A stretch of DNA of 7,489 nucleotides from Roseovarius sp. UBA3070 (GTDB taxonomy: Bacteria > Pseudomonadota > Alphaproteobacteria > Rhodobacterales > Rhodobacteraceae): positions 1-7,489 of the forward strand of contig DFBW01000086.1 of NCBI GenBank assembly GCA_002366775.1, in the 5' to 3' direction. Below, piece by piece: positions 6,125-7,489 of this stretch (position 1 is the stretch's first letter; each line of letters opens with the position of its first letter). Position numbers and translations under genes: made by a program. The notes below the pieces were generated by a model that searched no databases, had not been told where the DNA came from, and saw only the letters and a program-made list of their open reading frames with translations.

Positions 6125-6304
6125 TCAGGGTTTCCACCGTGTGCCTTTTGGGTCCAGTGACAACCATTCGGGCCAGCCGATGAACATTTCGATCGCCACG
6201 ACGCACAGGCACACAGCCAATATGCTGACCACAAAGATCACGCGCTTTTCTGATGGTGGATTTTGCGCCCACCGGGCCATTTTGAACAGCCATCGCTGGT
6301 TCAT
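6125..6304 (-). CDS. Small single-span membrane protein downstream of hpt, 59 residues
   Basis: The start codon overlaps the hpt stop as ATGA (4-nt overlap), a strong sign of a real coupled gene. The protein begins [20 protein letters not shown], followed by one hydrophobic helix at about residues 22-43 ([20 protein letters not shown]) and then the aromatic [13 protein letters not shown] and a basic end, RWKP. The many positive charges before the helix predict a cytoplasmic N-terminus and a periplasmic Trp-rich C-terminus. I recall small proteins of this kind beside hpt in Rhodobacterales but cannot confirm it here. The function is unknown; a link to purine salvage is suggested only by the coupling. 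No clear terminator follows the stop. Confidence 0.72.
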   Translation of the reverse strand: MNQRWLFKMARWAQNPPSEKRVIFVVSILAVCLCVVAIEMFIGWPEWLSLDPKGTRWKP

Positions 6305-6840
6305 TCGGTGAACCTGACTTTGCCGATAAAGGGTAGGTTGCGGTTGCGCTGCGCAAAATCAATACCGTACCCCACGACAAATTCATCAGGGATTTCAAAG
6401 CCAATCCAATCGGCCTTGATGTCCACCTCTCGCCGGATCGGTTTGTCGAGCAGGGCAATGGTGCGCAGCTTGGCGGGGGCGCGGCTCTCCAGCAGGTGCA
6501 ATACATGGGTCAGGGTGTGGCCGGTATCCACGATATCTTCGACCACCAGCACATCACGCCCTTCAATTTCACCGCGCAAGTCTTTGAGAATGCGCACTTC
6601 TTTGCTGGATTCCATGGCGTTGCCATATGAGGATGTCTCAACAAAATCGACCTCCACATTCATATCCAGTTCACGCACCAGATCGGCAATAAAGACAAAT
6701 GACCCCCGCAGCAAACCAACCACGATCAACCGATCGGTGCCTGCAAATTCGGCCTTGATCTCGCGGGCGAGGTCCTCAATGCGCGCAGCAATGGATTTGG
6801 CCGAAATCATCTGGTCGATGACATATGAGCGATCAGGCAT
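6301..6840 (-). CDS. hpt: Hypoxanthine phosphoribosyltransferase
   Basis: This 179-residue cytosolic purine-salvage enzyme joins hypoxanthine (and usually guanine) to PRPP, giving IMP or GMP. The length is normal for bacterial Hpt. Visible family motifs are LLRGS (43-47), the flexible-loop SSYGN (70-74), the PRPP-binding signature [15 protein letters not shown] (96-110) with the acidic pair Glu101-Asp102, Lys133 in LLDKPIR that contacts the base, and FVVGYGIDF near 144-152. The start is ATG 6840, with GGGGAC upstream in the mRNA. The frame extends further upstream to 6957, but that extension overlaps the divergent ratA gene and has no family sequence. The 59-residue membrane protein follows with an ATGA overlap. 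A promoter-like element is seen at 6866-6893. Confidence 0.96.
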   Translation of the reverse strand: MPDRSYVIDQMISAKSIAARIEDLAREIKAEFAGTDRLIVVGLLRGSFVFIADLVRELDMNVEVDFVETSSYGNAMESSKEVRILKDLRGEIEGRDVLVVEDIVDTGHTLTHVLHLLESRAPAKLRTIALLDKPIRREVDIKADWIGFEIPDEFVVGYGIDFAQRNRNLPFIGKVRFTE

Positions 6841-6865
6841 GATGTCCCCTTGTATTTTGTGTGCC

Positions 6866-6893
6866 AGTCTACGAAATAGCAGCCCACTGTCCA
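6866..6893 (-). promoter_or_regulatory. Probable hpt promoter
   Basis: On the minus strand, TGGACA (6888-6893, five of six bases of the -35 consensus) is followed after 16 bases by TAGACT (6866-6871, four of six of the -10). The -10 lies 25 bases before the hpt ATG. It sits in the 72-nt gap shared with the divergent ratA gene, whose own promoter I could not identify. Confidence 0.45.
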
Positions 6894-6912
6894 TGCGAAT
6901 TTCGAGCCTTTG

Positions 6913-7359
6913 ATGACAACACATTCTGAAACACGCCACCTGCCTTACTCTGCACAACAGATGTATGATCTGGTGGCGGATGTGGCGCGCTATCCTGAAT
7001 TTCTGCCTTGGGCCGCAGCGGCGCGCATCCGATCATGTGAGGGTCAGCCCGATGGATCACAAGTCATGCTGGCTGATCTGGTGATCAGTTTCAAACTGTT
7101 CCGCGAAAGATTTGGCAGCCGCGTGGTGCTGTGGCCTGAGCAAAATCAGATCGACACCGAATATCTGGACGGGCCATTCAAGCATATGGTGTCAAAATGG
7201 GAATTCAGCGATACTGAAGACGGGTGTGACGTGGCCTTCTTTGTGGATTTTGAGTTTCGCAACTTCATTTTGCAAAAAGCTGCCGGGTTGTTTTTCTATG
7301 AGGCCATGCAGCGGATCGTGCGCGCGTTTGAAGCACGCGCAGATGAGTTGTATAAATGA
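6913..7359 (+). CDS. ratA: RatA/Coq10-type SRPBCC protein
   Basis: This 148-residue protein of the polyketide cyclase/START-like (SRPBCC) family has the family hallmark [19 protein letters not shown] at residues 15-33, the conserved region [15 protein letters not shown] (84-98), and VDFEFRN (111-117) before the long C-terminal helix ending in DELYK. In E. coli the relative RatA was described as blocking 70S ribosome association. In alphaproteobacteria and mitochondria the relatives (Coq10) bind ubiquinone and support respiration, which is the more likely role here. No ratB-like partner is seen next to it. ATG 6913 is preferred over TTG 6910, which would only add one residue; the Shine-Dalgarno sequence is weak (GAG about six bases upstream). 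The gene is divergent from hpt and ends directly before a strong terminator. Confidence 0.9.
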   Translation: MTTHSETRHLPYSAQQMYDLVADVARYPEFLPWAAAARIRSCEGQPDGSQVMLADLVISFKLFRERFGSRVVLWPEQNQIDTEYLDGPFKHMVSKWEFSDTEDGCDVAFFVDFEFRNFILQKAAGLFFYEAMQRIVRAFEARADELYK

Positions 7360-7360
7360 A

Positions 7361-7391
7361 GAAGGCCCCGGATTGCCGGAGCCTTCTTTTT
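7361..7391 (+). terminator. Rho-independent terminator of ratA
   Basis: GAAGGCCCCGG (7361-7371) pairs with CCGGAGCCTTC (7376-7386) with a single C-A mismatch and a 4-nt ATTG loop, followed by TTTTT. It begins one base after the ratA stop codon. Because the convergent gene also ends nearby, it may act on both strands, although the T-run on the minus side is poor. Confidence 0.85.
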
Positions 7392-7411
7392 CGCGCAGCC
7401 CATGGGCATGA

Positions 7412-7489
7412 TCAACTGCTCATATCGTAAGCCCGTTCACCATGTACCGAGAGGTCCAGACCGTTGGTTTCAGTTTCTGCATCCACACG
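7412..7489 (-). CDS. amtB: C-terminal end of a probable ammonium transporter (5' part outside the window)
   Basis: Reading the minus strand from the window edge gives 25 residues, RVDAETETNGLDLSVHGERA then YDMSS, and a TGA stop. The pattern E...GLD.S.HGE.AY is the well-known cytoplasmic tail of Amt/AmtB ammonium channels, the part that responds to the GlnK/PII regulator. The rest of the gene lies beyond the window, so the assignment rests on this tail alone. It converges with ratA across the terminator at 7361-7391. Confidence 0.72.
   Translation of the reverse strand, partial: RVDAETETNGLDLSVHGERAYDMSS

Noticed and set aside
6010..6234. Minus-strand frame of 74 codons and the related frame 6096-6506
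   Set aside because: Both are out of frame with hpt and the 59-residue coupled gene, which is better supported by its ATGA overlap and membrane helix; their translations look like shadows.
6841..6957. N-terminal extension of hpt
   Set aside because: It would overlap the divergent ratA gene and adds residues not found in the family; ATG 6840 has a good GGGGAC ribosome site.
6913..7359. RatA as the toxin of a ratAB toxin-antitoxin pair
   Set aside because: No ratB-like gene is adjacent, and alphaproteobacterial members are better explained as Coq10-like ubiquinone-binding proteins; the name is kept only as a family label.

Overview
The window looks like chromosomal DNA of an alphaproteobacterium, most likely of the Rhodobacterales (roseobacter) type. 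The reasons are the order sufC-sufD-two YIP1-like genes-sufS, the alphaproteobacterial form of RatA/Coq10 next to hpt, and the moderately G+C-rich coding style with short overlapping genes. Species cannot be named from the sequence alone.

Left part (1-4015, + strand): the end of a SUF iron-sulfur cluster assembly operon. It starts inside sufC (ATPase), continues with sufD (scaffold partner), then two small polytopic membrane proteins of YIP1 type, and ends with sufS (type II cysteine desulfurase). Every junction overlaps (1, 1, 4 and 8 nt), so the five genes are almost certainly one translationally coupled unit. SufS supplies sulfur and SufC/SufD belong to the SufBCD scaffold. The role of the membrane pair is unknown. 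sufB and any regulator lie upstream of the window.

Middle (4016-4503): a 47-residue lipoprotein gene with its own Shine-Dalgarno sequence and a probable terminator, then a complete tRNA-Arg(CCG) with a recognisable promoter, an encoded CCA and a terminator hairpin.

Accessory part (4504-5980): one minus-strand gene for an exported protein with three tail-fibre-like repeat modules, a peptidase S74 (self-cleaving intramolecular chaperone) domain and a terminal coiled coil. No other phage gene is visible. Its upstream region has a perfect TATAAT -10 box, a poor -35 and an 8-bp tandem repeat. A separate 9-bp tandem repeat lies beyond its 3' end.

Right part (5981-7489): hpt (hypoxanthine phosphoribosyltransferase, minus strand), followed by a 59-residue single-span membrane protein whose start overlaps the hpt stop. 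Divergent from hpt is ratA/coq10 on the + strand, ended by a strong terminator. The window closes with the last 25 codons of a minus-strand gene that looks like the ammonium transporter amtB. The most unusual content is the exported S74 protein without a phage context and the paralogous membrane pair inside the suf operon.
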